This document shows positions 6,618-8,323 of a DNA stretch of 8,323 nt, in pieces. A program made the position numbers and the translations under genes. Origin of the DNA: Methylophilus sp. (GTDB taxonomy: Bacteria > Pseudomonadota > Gammaproteobacteria > Burkholderiales > Methylophilaceae). Under the pieces are notes generated by a model that worked only from the letters and a program-made list of their open reading frames with translations, searched no databases and had not been told where the DNA came from. Where the stretch lies: positions 1-8,323 of the forward strand of contig JAIXZQ010000049.1 of NCBI GenBank assembly GCA_027489475.1, in the 5' to 3' direction. The stretch's first letter is position 1; each line of letters begins with the position of its first letter.

Positions 6618-8323
6618 ATGCTAAACATCGAAATTGACGGAAAATCGCTGGAAGTCGAACACGGCAGTACTATTATTGACGCTGCGGATGCGGCAGGCAT
6701 TGCCATTCCGCGTTTTTGCTACCACAAAAAACTGTCTGTCGCGGCCAACTGCCGCATGTGTCTGGTGCAGGTGGAAAAATTCAATAAGCCGCTGCCAGCC
6801 TGTGCCACCCCAGTGGCTGACGGCATGAAAATCTACACCCGCAGTAAAGCCGCCGTTGAAGCGCAGCAAAGCGTGATGGAGTTTTTGCTGATTAACCACC
6901 CCTTAGATTGCCCGATTTGCGACCAAGGCGGTGAGTGCGACTTGCAAGATATCGCCGTAGCGTATGGCGCCTCAGGCTCCCGTTACACAGAAGAAAAACG
7001 CGTGGTGTTCAACAAAAATATCGGCCCGCTGGTCAGCACCGATATGACGCGTTGCATCCAGTGCACACGCTGCGTGCGTTTCTTAAAAGAAGTCGGCGGC
7101 ATGCAAGAACTGGGCTTGGTCAATCGCGGCGAACACGCCGAAATTACCGCCTATGTTGATCAGTCTGTCAACTCAGAACTGAGTGGCAATATTATCGATT
7201 TGTGCCCAGTGGGCGCCTTGACCAGCAAACCCTTCCGCTACTCTGCGCGCAGCTGGGAGTTGGTGCGTAGACCGTCTATCGCACCGCATGATGGTTTGGG
7301 TTCGCATATCGAAGTGCACGTCAAAGACCACAAAGTCATGCGCGTATTGCCGCGTGAAAAAGAATCCATCAACGAGTGCTGGTTGTCAGACCGCGACCGC
7401 TTCTCCTATGAAGGCCTTAACAGCCCAGACCGCCTTAAAGTGCCGATGATTAAGCACAACGGTCAATGGCAAGAAACCGACTGGAAAACTGCGATTGAAT
7501 TTGCCGCCGGTCAGTTAAAAGACATTACCAAACAATACGGTGGTGATGCACTAGGCGTATTGGTCTCCCCCAATAGCACCATGGAAGAAGGCTATCTCAT
7601 CAAACAGCTGGCAGCTGGCCTCGGCTGCGGTAATGTGGATTACCGCTTGCGCCAGACTGATTTTAGACTGGATGGTAAGCGCACCGGCACCCCTTGGATG
7701 GGTTGCAATATCCATGAAATCGAAGAGCTAGACCGCATTTTACTGATAGGGTCTAATATCCGTAATGAACACCCGTTGTTGGCGCAACGCATCCGTAAGG
7801 CGGTGGCCAATGGCGCAGAGTTGTGCATCGTTAGCCCCCTAGACAATGATCCATTGATGGACATTGCACACAAAGTCATCGTGCGTCCTAACGACATGGT
7901 CAATGTGTTGGGTCAGATTCTCAAGGCCATGTCTGGTTTGCAAAAACTGTCGCTCTGCTTGCCACCTGCACTCAATGCCTTGCTTGAAGAAATCAAGGTG
8001 CGACCAAATACGCAAAAAATTGCTGAATGTTTGGCAGGTATCAGTGATGACTTGATATTGATTGCGCCTAAAGTGGGGATTTTCTTAGGCAATATGGCGC
8101 TAAGCGATCCACGCTTTACCGAGATGTACAGCATGGCTGAAGCCATTGGCGGTATCACCGGAGCCAAAGGTGGCATTTTGCCGCCTGCGGCCAATAGCAC
8201 CGGCATGCATTTGATGGGTGTCATGCCTTCTGCCACTGGCATGCACGCCCGCGCCATGCTAGAGGTGCCACGCAAAGCCTATTTATTGCTGAATATCGAG
8301 CCGAGTTTGGATTGTCAGCATGC
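6618..8323 (+). CDS. nuoG: NADH-quinone oxidoreductase subunit G (complex I 75 kDa), N-terminal part, runs off the window
   Basis: Iron-sulfur relay subunit between NuoF and the connecting arm. The frame is open from ATG 6618 to the window edge (568 codons seen), so the C-terminus is missing here. Ligands for N1b are Cys34, 45, 48 and 62 ([2Fe-2S] ferredoxin domain). For N5 they are His94, Cys98, Cys101 and Cys107 in HPLDCPICDQGGEC, and for N4 Cys146, 149 and 152 in CIQCTRC plus Cys196 in DLCPVGAL. After residue 200 comes the molybdopterin-oxidoreductase-like domain without catalytic role. Where E. coli has a CxxCxxxC motif for cluster N7, this protein reads SWELVRRPSIAPHD, so N7 is absent, as in mitochondrial-type enzymes. 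The only ribosome site is a weak ACGGG (6607-6611), 6 nt from the ATG. No frameshift or stop was found on reading all codons. Confidence 0.97.
   Translation, partial: MLNIEIDGKSLEVEHGSTIIDAADAAGIAIPRFCYHKKLSVAANCRMCLVQVEKFNKPLPACATPVADGMKIYTRSKAAVEAQQSVMEFLLINHPLDCPICDQGGECDLQDIAVAYGASGSRYTEEKRVVFNKNIGPLVSTDMTRCIQCTRCVRFLKEVGGMQELGLVNRGEHAEITAYVDQSVNSELSGNIIDLCPVGALTSKPFRYSARSWELVRRPSIAPHDGLGSHIEVHVKDHKVMRVLPREKESINECWLSDRDRFSYEGLNSPDRLKVPMIKHNGQWQETDWKTAIEFAAGQLKDITKQYGGDALGVLVSPNSTMEEGYLIKQLAAGLGCGNVDYRLRQTDFRLDGKRTGTPWMGCNIHEIEELDRILLIGSNIRNEHPLLAQRIRKAVANGAELCIVSPLDNDPLMDIAHKVIVRPNDMVNVLGQILKAMSGLQKLSLCLPPALNALLEEIKVRPNTQKIAECLAGISDDLILIAPKVGIFLGNMALSDPRFTEMYSMAEAIGGITGAKGGILPPAANSTGMHLMGVMPSATGMHARAMLEVPRKAYLLLNIEPSLDCQH

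Overview
This window looks like ordinary core chromosome of a betaproteobacterium of moderate GC content. The order is oxidoreductase tail, tpiA, secG, tRNA-Leu, then the start of a nuo operon. Together with the protein sequences this fits the beta subdivision; a Methylophilales-type methylotroph is my best guess, from recall only. Every gene is on the + strand. I see no mobile element, CRISPR array, phage gene or unrecognised protein gene. No new biological system is supported; the points worth a second look are regulatory or structural details.

Layout: positions 1-178 hold the C-terminal end of an Old Yellow Enzyme-type flavin oxidoreductase, closed by a strong intrinsic terminator (225-256). 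A likely sigma70 promoter (326-354), whose -10 box is overlapped by a perfect 16-bp palindrome, precedes tpiA (417-1199, triosephosphate isomerase). secG (1284-1631, preprotein translocase subunit) follows, and a class II tRNA-Leu with anticodon GAG and encoded CCA (1638-1722) begins only 6 nt after the secG stop.

From about 1818 to the window edge lies the first half of the operon for the proton-pumping NADH:quinone oxidoreductase (respiratory complex I): nuoA, nuoB, nuoC, nuoD, nuoE, nuoF and the first 568 codons of nuoG. NuoE, NuoF and NuoG form the NADH-oxidising arm (FMN and Fe-S clusters). NuoB, NuoC and NuoD form the connecting arm with cluster N2 and the quinone site. NuoA is the first membrane subunit. 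All cluster ligands expected in the visible part are present; NuoG has no N7 motif where E. coli NuoG has one. nuoC and nuoD are separate genes that overlap by 8 bp, unlike the fused nuoCD of E. coli.

The nuo genes are tightly packed except for a 190-bp gap between nuoD and nuoE that holds two inverted repeats and no convincing gene. No terminator is visible between secG, the tRNA and nuoA, so transcription from the tpiA side could continue into nuo; this is inference.
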